Origin: an uncultured Flavobacteriales bacterium | GTDB taxonomy: Bacteria > Bacteroidota > Bacteroidia > Flavobacteriales_G > Salibacteraceae | Direction: 5' to 3' | DNA length: 64,000 nucleotides | NCBI GenBank assembly: GCA_943788145.1 | Contig: CALSPD010000007.1 | Location: 94,587-158,586, forward strand | Position numbers and translations under genes: made by a program | In this document: positions 54,260 to 63,400 of the stretch, in pieces | How the letters are laid out: each line of letters starts with the position of its first letter | How positions within the stretch are numbered: the first letter of the stretch is position 1 | The notes under the pieces: model-generated | What the model was told of the DNA's origin: nothing | What the model saw: only the letters and a program-made list of their open reading frames with translations | Databases searched by the model: none

Positions 54260-54490
54260 GCTAGCTCGGACATGCTGTCCGAGTCCCCCGCTTCCGAGCT
54301 TTCCAGCGCATGATCTTGTTCAACCACCCCAATTTTTTCGCTATACTTACTCTTTCGTTTTAAACCCAAACATCGAATACAGACCACCACTATTTCACTT
54401 TACATTGCTCGATCGATAATGACAACGAGACTTTTAAATTCACACGCCCCGAGTATCGGGGTGAGGCACGGACGAAACGTCCGCGCTAGC
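54260..54490 (+). repeat. REP-pair-like element, copy 3 (complete, with internal insertion)
   Basis: Bounded by GCTAGC at both ends in inverted arrangement. Left hairpin CTCGGACA-TGC-TGTCCGAG (54265-54283), right hairpin CGGACG-AAA-CGTCCG (54469-54483). Between them lie the inner block and about 90 extra bases, including the palindrome CCCCGA-GTA-TCGGGG. Fills most of the gap 54237-54501. Confidence 0.85.
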
Positions 54491-54501
54491 AATGGGTTCA
54501 A

Positions 54502-55089
54502 ATGATATTGGTTTCTAGTAAAAATAGGATACTTGCCTTCTTAAGCATAGTCTTGACAGTATTGTTTTTCATTATTGATAATGAAGCATATTACTATGGA
54601 AAGCATTGTATCGGAATCATTAAAAAGGGGATACCGTTAAATGTTCAGATAAATCGGTTTGAAGGACAATACAGTGTTTTTGATGCTGAAAATGATAATT
54701 GGCCTATCGTATTGGTGGGTGAAGATTTTCCAATAGCAGTTAAGGGGAAAAAAGAATATCAGACCTATCATATAAATCGAATTCTTGCGTATAAAAAAAG
54801 AGGTGAGATTTTTAATTGTATCGCAAGCACTAGCAAAGGCTTACAATTCATAAGTATATCGGAAAGATGGTCAGGCAATACGATAATTAATTATGACATA
54901 GAAGAAATAACTAGTGATGAGATTGAGTTTTTAGATGATGATTGGATAAACTTGATGTCAGTCCCAGTGTTTTTTCTTTTTTGGAAGTTTGTAGGATACC
55001 CGATTTTGGTTTTTATAAGCCTTCTCCTTTGTGTTGTAATAATTACCCAGCTGCCGCGCGTGTCCTCACGCGTGAGTGGTGAGAATTAA
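54502..55089 (+). CDS. Hypothetical membrane protein, orphan cassette gene
   Basis: 195 residues with an N-terminal membrane helix (about 8-26) and a C-terminal hydrophobic region (about 150-182), with a beta-rich domain between. No family recognised. The last residues (LPRVSSRVSGEN) are encoded by the GC-rich hairpin repeat at 55050-55074, so the original 3' end was altered by repeat insertion. Starts 12 bp after a REP-pair element. Confidence 0.65.
   Translation: MILVSSKNRILAFLSIVLTVLFFIIDNEAYYYGKHCIGIIKKGIPLNVQINRFEGQYSVFDAENDNWPIVLVGEDFPIAVKGKKEYQTYHINRILAYKKRGEIFNCIASTSKGLQFISISERWSGNTIINYDIEEITSDEIEFLDDDWINLMSVPVFFLFWKFVGYPILVFISLLLCVVIITQLPRVSSRVSGEN
55050..55074 (-). repeat. GC-rich hairpin repeat at a gene end, inverted relative to 51374-51398
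   Basis: GCTGCCGCGCG-TGTCCTC-ACGCGTG; matches the reverse complement of 51374-51398 at 22 of 25 positions and forms a stem-loop. It encodes the C-terminus of the gene ending at 55089. Confidence 0.72.
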
Positions 55090-55106
55090 TAGAAAAAGAG
55101 AATCCC

Positions 55107-55220
55107 GCTTGCGCGGACATGCAGTCCGAGCTCCCCCACTCCTGAGCTTCCCATCGCATGGCCTTGTTCAGCCAGACCAATTTTTTCGCTATCCTTACTC
55201 TTTCGTTTTAAACCCAAACA
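55107..55220 (+). repeat. REP-pair-like element, copy 4 (right hairpin missing)
   Basis: Opens GCTTGC with hairpin CGGAC-ATGCA-GTCCG (55114-55128), then the inner block (TTTTTTCGCTATCCTTACTC, TTTCGTTTTAAACCC). The closing hairpin is absent. Confidence 0.8.
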
Positions 55221-55347
55221 CGTGAAATTCGAAACCACAGAAATTGGCGTAACCGGCACCAACATATCGGGTGAATACCACTTCATGGTGGTGATGAACG
55301 TACCCCCAAACTTTGTGCCTTGGAAAGGCATAAGCATAGAAAACTGA
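55221..55347 (+). pseudogene. Short gene fragment
   Basis: GTG 55221 opens 41 codons (KFETTEIGVTGTNISGEYHF, then MNVPPNFVPW) to a TGA. It reads like coding sequence but has neither a proper start region nor a continuation; origin unknown. The rest of 55090-55487 is repeat copy 4 and two operators. Confidence 0.4.
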
Positions 55348-55400
55348 CAGCTTAGCGTGTTGGACAAAAAAAGCACTGCCAACGACAAGCGCCTCATTTA

Positions 55401-55451
55401 GTAAGGTCATAACCTTACCTTTTATTTGTTTTTGTAAGGCTATAACCTTAC
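55401..55451. promoter_or_regulatory. Two palindromic operators upstream of the HTH/Fic operon
   Basis: GTAAGGTCATAACCTTAC (55401-55418) and GTAAGGCTATAACCTTAC (55434-55451) are near-identical palindromes 33 bp apart centre to centre, about three helical turns. They end 36 bp before the HTH gene, as expected for autoregulation by its product. Inference. Confidence 0.75.
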
Positions 55452-55487
55452 TTTTGAATCAGGAATATTTAATAAGGATATCGGATT

Positions 55488-55946
55488 ATGAGTAAAAACA
55501 AGCTTCAAATAGCGCAATTAGAAGAAAGATTAACTGGCTTTAGTTCGGCTAAAAAAGTTCAAGTACCACTTACAGGTTGGTTGAAGGCCGTCAGGGTTTC
55601 GTTAGGTATCACCTTACAACAACTTGCCAATAAACTTTCCATCACTAAGCAAAGCGTTCGAGAAATAGAACTTCGCGAAAAAGAAGGCAGCATTACACTG
55701 AAAAACTTGCGTGAAACAGCCGAAGCCATGGATATGCAGTTGATTTACGGCCTGGTACCAAAAGATGGAAGTATAGATGCCTTAATCGACCGAAAAGCTC
55801 AAGCGTTGGCAACACGCATTGTGTCAAAAACCTCTCATTCAATGAAATTAGAAGACCAAGAAAACACTCCACTTCGCTTAAAGAAAGCTATTGAAGAAAG
55901 AACGGCAGCAATTAAAAATGAACTTCCAAAAATGTTATGGGACTAA
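55488..55946 (+). CDS. Mobile mystery protein A (HTH regulator/antitoxin-like)
   Basis: 152 residues of the TIGR02612 type. An XRE-like helix-turn-helix (SLGITLQQLANKLSITKQSV) occupies about residues 32-70. These proteins are found on mobile DNA immediately before a Fic protein (mobile mystery protein B), and the pair behaves by context like an antitoxin/toxin module. AAGGATA serves as ribosome-binding site. The ATG of the next gene overlaps its end by 10 bases. Likely binds the two palindromes upstream. Confidence 0.85.
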   Translation: MSKNKLQIAQLEERLTGFSSAKKVQVPLTGWLKAVRVSLGITLQQLANKLSITKQSVREIELREKEGSITLKNLRETAEAMDMQLIYGLVPKDGSIDALIDRKAQALATRIVSKTSHSMKLEDQENTPLRLKKAIEERTAAIKNELPKMLWD

Positions 55947-56533
55947 ACTTGGATTACAGTGAAGGTCAAACACCGCTTGATGAAGAAGAGAAAGAAGGGC
56001 TTAGGTTAAAGACCATCTCAACCAAAGGCGAATTGGACGAATTTGAGCAACAAAATATAGAAGAAGCCATTCAATGGGTAATCGGAAAAAGATTTCAAGC
56101 CAAGGATGTCTTTACCAAGAGATTTATCTGCAACCTACATAAACGCATGTACAGCAGTATATGAACTTGGGCCGGTGAGTTTAGAAAAACGGATAAAAAT
56201 ATTGGAATCGATAAGTTTCAAATACCCACTGAGCTAAAAGTGCTTTGTGATGACGCGCTGTATTGGTTTGAAAATGACACCTATCCACCACAAGAAATTG
56301 CTATTCGATTTAAGCATAGAATTGTGAGTATTCACTGTTTTTCGAATGGAAATGGAAGACACAGCCGTTTGATGGGTGATATAATCAATGAAAAGCTCTT
56401 TGACCAGAAAGCATTTACTTGGGGTGCAAATAGTCCATCCAATTCAATTGACTCACGACATCTCTACCTACAAGCAGTAAAGTCGGCCGATCAGGGTAAC
56501 TACGCAGCATTGATTGAGTTTGCAACATCCTAA
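55937..56533 (+). pseudogene. Mobile mystery protein B (Fic family), interrupted by TGA
   Basis: One continuous frame of 199 codons with a single TGA at 56162-56164. The Fic core HCFSNGNGRHSRLM (HxFx[D/N]GNGRxxR) is intact downstream. The stop falls in SSI-*-TWAGEFR, where family members have Trp (WxWAGxFR), so TGG to TGA is the simplest change. The 75-residue fragment before the stop lacks the catalytic site. Fic proteins AMP-ylate or otherwise modify target proteins; this copy appears inactivated. Confidence 0.85.
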
Positions 56534-59500
56534 TCCATGACCTGAATGGAGCCGCGATAATTCACGTTTTCCTTATCCAAACACATCGTTGTGCCATCGA
56601 TGAGGTAATAATACACGCCACCTTCCAGCAGGTCGCCAGAATAGGACCTTCCCTCCCACCGTATGGTTGGTTCTGATGAATGATAAACCAATGTTCCCCA
56701 TCGGTTATACACCCATAAGTTCCAATGCGTATAAACGGTATAATCGCGAATATCAATGATGAAGGCATCGTTCATTCCATCGGCATTTGGGGTGATCACA
56801 TTTGGAATGTAATGACTGACGATTTTGGTTGCATCCAAATAGGAAACCTGAAATTCCTCCCTTGTTTCGCAACCGTTGTTGTTTACACTCACCCAATATT
56901 TTCCCGAATCCTCTACCACTATGGTTTTGCTTTGTTCACTGGTCGACCACAGATAAGCACCATAAGTCGTATCAATCGGCACACGATATTTATCCCCATG
57001 ACACATTTCCACATCGGCAATTTCAATTTCAGGTGAAGTTGAAAACAATAGGCTAAACGTGTCTTTCCACAAACATGCACCCTGTGAAATAGTGACAAAA
57101 TAGTCCCCCGATTGGGTGGCAAAAATGCTTCGCGTTGTTTCGCCATTCGACCACAAATAGTTGGCTCCTGGCAAACCAGCTGCGGTTAAAAAGGCATTGA
57201 GCGTATCGCAATAATGCTGTAAGGGGCCGGTGTTCGGGAAATATTGAATCAAGCTGATGAGCATGGAATCTCGATCTGTGCAATAACCATTGTTCACTTC
57301 CAGCCAAACAACACCTGGATCGACAACGGTTATCGTTGAATCTGTTGTGCTGTCGCTCCACAAATACGAAGCATAAAATGGCTCGCTGATGTCGATCAAC
57401 AAGGGTGCGCAGATGGCCGTATCCTTAGGAAGTTCAATGATGAGTGGCGCGAGATTTACGTTGATGGAATCGAGCACGGTGCAATAGCCATTTTCTAGCA
57501 AAACCCAATAAAGACCTGAAGTGTCGATGGTGATGGATGGCGTGGTGTCTCCTGTTGACCATGTTATGGCTCCATCTTCATTGGTGACCGTGAACACGGC
57601 CGAGTCATAGCAAATCACAGTATCGATGCTTGAAAAATTGGTGTAGGAAACATTGATGTAAACCGAGTCGGTGTCGGCACAAATGCCATCGTCTGCAATC
57701 AGAATGTATAATCCCGTGGATGGAATACTCAAGCTTTGCGTAGTGTCGCCCGTACTCCAATTGTAATTAACAGCCGAAGCGGGTCCTTCTAACAAAAAGG
57801 CCGGGTCGCAAATACCCGTGTCTTCAATCAATTCAAAAAGAAAAGCCTCTGTAAAGTTGATTTCAACCGTGTCGTAATAGGTGCCGCACACATTGGTCAA
57901 CTCCAACCAATACGTACCCGCAGTATCCACTTCAATGGTTTGTGTGAGTTCACCTGTTGACCATAAATAATTGGCGAAAGCCGCATCTGCCGCTAGTTGC
58001 ACAGATTGCACACATTCGATGGGTCCAACAATAATTTCAATATCTGCGGTGTCGTAAACCGTTACAATTAAAGTAGCTGTATCACTCAACACGCATCCGA
58101 TCGTGTCATAAATGACATAATCCACTTCATACGTGCCAGGCTGAGTAAACGTGTGTGAAGGCGTTTGTAAGTTCGATGTGTCACCGTCTTTAAAATCCCA
58201 ATAATGGCTTAGCCCGTTGCTTCCATAATTGGAGAAATTCACCGTAAATGGAACGCAACCCGCACTGTTTGGAGCGACTTGAGCGTTGGCAACGGCAGCA
58301 TCCACCTCCATGTCAATTTTGAAAACGGTTAAATCATACGATCCACCGTTCACATTGCCCGACCAAGCATTTCCTGTCAAAGGGAAATAACCAGAAGAAC
58401 ACGTAGCTTGATAAACCGCGCCTCGTTTATCGAAGCGACTCGTGCCGCCATCAACATGCGATCCTCCAGCACCATAATAAGACCCCATAATGATGGAATC
58501 GGCTTCAGGAGCCAAGACCATGACATAAAACCCACCTTGTGCAGTTTGCACCGCGTTAACCGTATCCACCTGACCTGGGCCGTTTCCGGCCGCGTAAATA
58601 TTTCGACAGTTATCCACCAAAAAGGCCGAGTGCGATAAATTCGTGAAGGTTGACGTCCAATAAAGGCTGTCAAGCGTTGGACTATATTTCCGAATATATG
58701 ACCCTGTTCCGGGTCCGGCATATTTGTTTGTGTCAGCAACAATCACGTTGGAAGATCCTAAAATGTACACATCTCCAAATCGATCCAGCTGCAAGAAAAA
58801 GGCCTTGTCGTCACCATTCGAATCGGATTGCACGTACGTGCTGTTGATGATGTTTTCGCCATGTTGGTCAAACCGAGTAATGAAGGCATCATGTGCCCCA
58901 AAATTCCACGATTGATCGTGGGCGCTGCTCGACACTGGAAAATCTGCTCCGGCTGTGGCTCCACACACATAGACCGTATTGTCTTTGGCTGGTTTTAAAT
59001 TGAAGGCCGCATCATTTTTATCCGTACCCAAATACGTGCTAAAAACCATACTGCTCAAGTTGTAGGTCATTTTAAATACAACACCATCTTGCATGCTGTC
59101 CAGCTGAGTTTGATAAGCATTTGCCGAAACCGGAAAATCTTCGCTGCTCGATGTGCTGGCCACATAGACATTGCTATAAAGGTCGCAAACGACCTCACCT
59201 TTAAAGCCAGCATATGAAGAAGAAATGATGTTCTGTCCGTCATCGGCAGCACCTCCTATATACGTTGAACCAATAACCGAGTCCCCGCTGTCTGATAAGA
59301 CAGTCAAACAAATGTCTTGAGCACCGTTATAGGACGTATCAAAAGCATTCAATGAAACAGGATAATCGTTCGAAGCTGTCTTTCCCAAAACAATAGTTTG
59401 ATTGAAGCCGTTGACCACAATGCTGTGCACATATTCACCTCCAGCTGCTCCACCAATGTATGTGCTCCAAATGAGGTCGCTGCCATCCTCATTCAATTTT

Positions 59501-60393
59501 GAAACCCCTATATCGACTCCACCTCCTGCGAAATTCATCTGGAAAGACCCGGTATCTGAGGGATAACCTTGACCAAAAGGTCGGCCACCACCCAAAATAT
59601 TTCCAAACTGATCGAAGGTGGCAGAATGCCCGTAAGTGGTTACTGCAGCGCCTATGTTCGTGGATGCCACCACTATAGGATCGACATACAAATCTAGCGA
59701 AGGATCGAATTGCTCAAGGTGATAGGAAACTCGATTCCCGTTTACGCTAAAAGAGCTTGGCACTTCCACTTCCTCTCCATTTACGATTTGATAAACGTAA
59801 GGTGCCATTTCTTCCACTTCCAAGTTAGGTAAGCTAATAACGAGGTTGCCTTCGACCAATCTTAACCCCCTAACGGCTTGATAATCGACAAAAAGTTGAC
59901 TGGGATCAATACCCGCATCGAGCCGAAAAGTGTATTTCATTCGACCTGCATCCATGCTCCAAGTCAAATCAACTCCATCGCGCACCTCATGCACGTTAAT
60001 CGCATTATAAATCCCTACTCGACTCGCCCATTTGCTACGTTGCTTTCCAATAAAGTAATTGACGTAATCGCTGTGTTTTCCTGCAAACTCAACCTGCTCA
60101 GGTTGGTTTACTCCATAGATCATTTCGTAACAATGCCCATCTACCCAGAAATCTTCAGTCGGATGATCGTGGGCAAATTCCTCGGCTTCATGATTAACAT
60201 TTTCTTCAATGAGCGGGAATCGGACGCGATCTTTCATGATCCAAGCCACGCCATTCGCAAGTTGAAACTTTGCTAAAACGGCATCATCCCATTGGCCTTT
60301 ATTCTCGATATAACCACGCGATTGACCAAGGCTGGACTGCATCAGCGAGAAAAAGAATACAAGAAAAAGGATGTTTTGTAGGGTTCTTTTCAT
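56530..60393 (-). CDS. Giant T9SS type B surface protein (DUF7948, SBBP and PKD repeats)
   Basis: 1287 residues from ATG 60393, the start of the signal peptide (MKRTLQNILFLVFFFSLMQS). The N-terminal IENKGQWDDAVLAKF region is the DUF7948-type domain. SBBP-like beta-propeller repeats (STYIGGAADDGQN type) cover about 250-680 and a PKD domain lies near 725-800. Six ~75-residue modules of the type YLWSTG...TI.V...G.YWL follow, then the CHU_C type B sorting domain (VITPNADGMNDAFI, YNRWGTLVY). Probably a cell-surface adhesin. Its stop overlaps that of the Fic gene. Confidence 0.9.
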   Translation of the reverse strand: MKRTLQNILFLVFFFSLMQSSLGQSRGYIENKGQWDDAVLAKFQLANGVAWIMKDRVRFPLIEENVNHEAEEFAHDHPTEDFWVDGHCYEMIYGVNQPEQVEFAGKHSDYVNYFIGKQRSKWASRVGIYNAINVHEVRDGVDLTWSMDAGRMKYTFRLDAGIDPSQLFVDYQAVRGLRLVEGNLVISLPNLEVEEMAPYVYQIVNGEEVEVPSSFSVNGNRVSYHLEQFDPSLDLYVDPIVVASTNIGAAVTTYGHSATFDQFGNILGGGRPFGQGYPSDTGSFQMNFAGGGVDIGVSKLNEDGSDLIWSTYIGGAAGGEYVHSIVVNGFNQTIVLGKTASNDYPVSLNAFDTSYNGAQDICLTVLSDSGDSVIGSTYIGGAADDGQNIISSSYAGFKGEVVCDLYSNVYVASTSSSEDFPVSANAYQTQLDSMQDGVVFKMTYNLSSMVFSTYLGTDKNDAAFNLKPAKDNTVYVCGATAGADFPVSSSAHDQSWNFGAHDAFITRFDQHGENIINSTYVQSDSNGDDKAFFLQLDRFGDVYILGSSNVIVADTNKYAGPGTGSYIRKYSPTLDSLYWTSTFTNLSHSAFLVDNCRNIYAAGNGPGQVDTVNAVQTAQGGFYVMVLAPEADSIIMGSYYGAGGSHVDGGTSRFDKRGAVYQATCSSGYFPLTGNAWSGNVNGGSYDLTVFKIDMEVDAAVANAQVAPNSAGCVPFTVNFSNYGSNGLSHYWDFKDGDTSNLQTPSHTFTQPGTYEVDYVIYDTIGCVLSDTATLIVTVYDTADIEIIVGPIECVQSVQLAADAAFANYLWSTGELTQTIEVDTAGTYWLELTNVCGTYYDTVEINFTEAFLFELIEDTGICDPAFLLEGPASAVNYNWSTGDTTQSLSIPSTGLYILIADDGICADTDSVYINVSYTNFSSIDTVICYDSAVFTVTNEDGAITWSTGDTTPSITIDTSGLYWVLLENGYCTVLDSINVNLAPLIIELPKDTAICAPLLIDISEPFYASYLWSDSTTDSTITVVDPGVVWLEVNNGYCTDRDSMLISLIQYFPNTGPLQHYCDTLNAFLTAAGLPGANYLWSNGETTRSIFATQSGDYFVTISQGACLWKDTFSLLFSTSPEIEIADVEMCHGDKYRVPIDTTYGAYLWSTSEQSKTIVVEDSGKYWVSVNNNGCETREEFQVSYLDATKIVSHYIPNVITPNADGMNDAFIIDIRDYTVYTHWNLWVYNRWGTLVYHSSEPTIRWEGRSYSGDLLEGGVYYYLIDGTTMCLDKENVNYRGSIQVMD

Positions 60394-60486
60394 AGGCAAG
60401 CCAAACTTACAGGAATTCGTCATGCAAAAGCTATAGTTTGTCTGCTAGTTAGATGGAATTATCGGATTCTTAGTTGCCTCACTTGG

Positions 60487-63400
60487 TTATTTCACTAAAG
60501 TGACGTTGTCTTTCACTTCAATCAGTGGACGCTGCACACAAACCGTTTCCACTTCCATTAAGTAGAAGAAAGTACCATCATCGGCTGGTTTACCCGAAGG
60601 TCGAATTCCGTCCCAATAGGCTCCAATTTCATCGGTCTCGAACACTTTCAATCCCCATCGATCATAGACAATGAGGTTGAAACTTAGAATCAACGACTCG
60701 TCTTCAATGTAATATTTCAACTCATCGTTCAGCCCATCGCCATTGGGCGTCATAACGTTGTTTATGAAAGAGAAGGAATCGGAAAACAGCCTCCGAAGCT
60801 TTATGGAAATGGTATCAAAACGGATGCAACCGTCAAAGGTTTGGGCAGCCCAAATTTCACCCGATTGTTTAAGGGTTATGCTTGTTCCTGTGTCGCCTGT
60901 GCTCCAAACCGTTTGGCTATACATGGTGTCGAGTGGCACCGATAACGTTTCTCCAACACACATTGACGTGTCAGGCCCTAGCGAGAATGATGGCGTTGTT
61001 ACGAAGCGTACGAGCACCGAATCGACCTTTTGACAATGTTCGGTACGGACATCAACCCAATAATTACCTGGTGCGAACACCCAAGCTTGATTGAGCGTGT
61101 CACCCGTTGACCAATAATAAGATGCGCGCTTTGGACCAGGCGCGATAAGCAATCCACTGTCGGCATCGCAAACGGCAATGTCATCGGTGTTGAAGGCCAA
61201 ATTTTCGACCACAACGCGCAACGTGTCTTCATCCGTGCATTCGCCATCGCCCACCTTTACCCATAAGTTGACCGTTGAGTCTATATAAATGGAGTTTCCG
61301 TTATTCCCACCGCGCCACAAATACGTATCGAAACTAGAATCCAGTTCAATGACAAATGGTCCACAAACCACAGTATCATTACCTAAATCAATCATTTGCG
61401 GGTCGAATTCCACATCTATTGTATCGCTGCTGATGCAAAAGCCGTTAGATATTGTAACCCAATAAACTCCGGATTGCGAAACGGTAATGACAGGCGTTGT
61501 TTCGTTCGTGCTCCAAAGCACGTTGCCTCCATCCTCTTGGATTTCCAATTCAAGGCTTTCAAAACAGGTGCTGGTATCATCTGTAGCAAAACGAACATAA
61601 GAGACGTTCACTTGCATTGTTTCAACTTGTTCACATTCGCCATTGCTCGCTGTCAGCGTGTATTCTCCCGTTTCGGTTGCAATGGTGTTTTGTGTTGAAT
61701 CGCCAGTGCTCCATGCGTAATTGACCGCACCATCAGGACCAAAAATCGGAAAGTTCAATTCGCAAATTCCTGTGTCGTTTAAGGTAAAGTGATAAGCTTC
61801 TTGAAAGCTAAGATGGATGGTATCGGCATGTTCGCAAAAGAGATTGGCCGTTGCCGTGACGATATACGTGCCTTCATTGAAAGCATAGATTGTAGCTGTA
61901 TTCTCGCCTGTACTCCAATTATAAGCCTGAAACATGGACGTATCTACGCTAAGGGAAACGGAATCCACACAAAGCGTATCACCAATCATAATTTCCGGAT
62001 AAATAGCGGCTACAATAGTCAGATCGAGAAAGGCCGTATCATATCCATAACAGCCTGCACTGTCAGTAATCACGTAGAAAATGTTGTAAACTCCAACCGA
62101 ATCGTACAAATGCGTTGGGGTGGAATCGGTCGTAAACGTACCATCGCCAAACCACCAATAGTGCACATTGCCTTCGGAACCTGTGTTATCAAATTCAGCC
62201 AAATATGGAGCACAGGCAGAATCGCCCGGAGTTATGGCGGCAAAAGCCACATTAGACTCAAAGTCGATCTTAAAGACGGTATTGTCGTAGGTTGAACCAT
62301 TCGTTTGGTTGGTAGTCGAATAAGCCCAGCTTGTGGTGGGAAAAACACCGTTCGAGCAAGTAGCTTGATAAACCACTCCGCGTTTATCAAATCGACTCGT
62401 ACCGCCATCTACATGGCTACCACTATTGCCATAAAACGAACCAAATTCGAGTGATGCAGCATCGGGCGAAAGTTTCATGAGATAAAATCCAGCTTGAACC
62501 AGATTATTTACCGGATCGAGCGTATCGAAATTGTTGATGTTTAACACGGTTGCTGTCGCTCCCTGTCCCGAAATGTAGATTCGATTGCAATTGTCCACTA
62601 GAAACGCTGCTGGCGCGAGATCTCCAAAGGTCGTCACCCACTCAATGGTGTCGAGGTCGGAAGTCGTTTTATACACATAAGCTCCATCAGAAGGCCCCAC
62701 ATACTTCCCAGTTGTGGCGGCAATTGTCCCAGCGGTTGTTCCGAACAAATAGACTGCGCCATCTTGATCTAATTCAACAAAGAAGTTTTGATCGCCTGAA
62801 GCCGTTCCGTAAAAACTAGAAGCCAGCAATTGAGCACCATCGGGACTTAGTTTACTCACAAATGCATCCGTTTGGCCGCCCAGATATGTTCCAAACGCAC
62901 TGTTTCCCGCCATCGGATAAGTCGAACTCTTGGTTACGCCAGCCACAAAAACATTTTCATCCTGGTCCAGTTTCAATGCAAAAGCTGCATCATCTAAGCT
63001 TCCACCGATCATGGTCGCCCAAATGAGCGTATCAAGACTGGGAGTCAGTTTACAAATCACTCCATCTTGCCCACCAGAAAGCGAATCTTGGAAGCTTCCA
63101 GCTGTAGCCGGAAAATTAGCCGACTTGGTGAAGCTGGCTATGTAAATATTGCCTGAAGTATCCAGCACCACTTCACCTCTATAATCATCGGCATAATACT
63201 CTTCTATGCCGTTTACCCCATCTAACCCCGAACCTCCGATATAGGTGGAACCAATGAGTTGAGAGCCATCGCTAGATAGGCTTGTAATGACGATATCTTT
63301 TCCGCCATTATGCGTTTGATCATAAGCTCCAGTTGAAACAGGATAATTTGTTGAGTTTGAAGAACCTAACAAAACAATTTGATCTTGCTCATTTGCTATC

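Noticed and set aside
51209-55220. Integron cassette array with attC sites
   Set aside because: The repeats lack the GTTRRRY/RYYYAAC core pairs and no integron integrase is in the window. The hairpin pairs fit REP/REPIN-like elements better, though a cassette-like role is kept as a hypothesis.
55086-55397. Minus-strand protein spanning repeat copy 4
   Set aside because: The frame exists only because the REP-like inner block is open on that strand; it is not conserved in frame between copies and has no start signals.
55937-56533. TGA read as tryptophan (alternative code)
   Set aside because: TGA ends several normal genes in the window (for example the nuclease and TonB receptor genes) and intact genes use TGG for Trp; a nonsense mutation is simpler.
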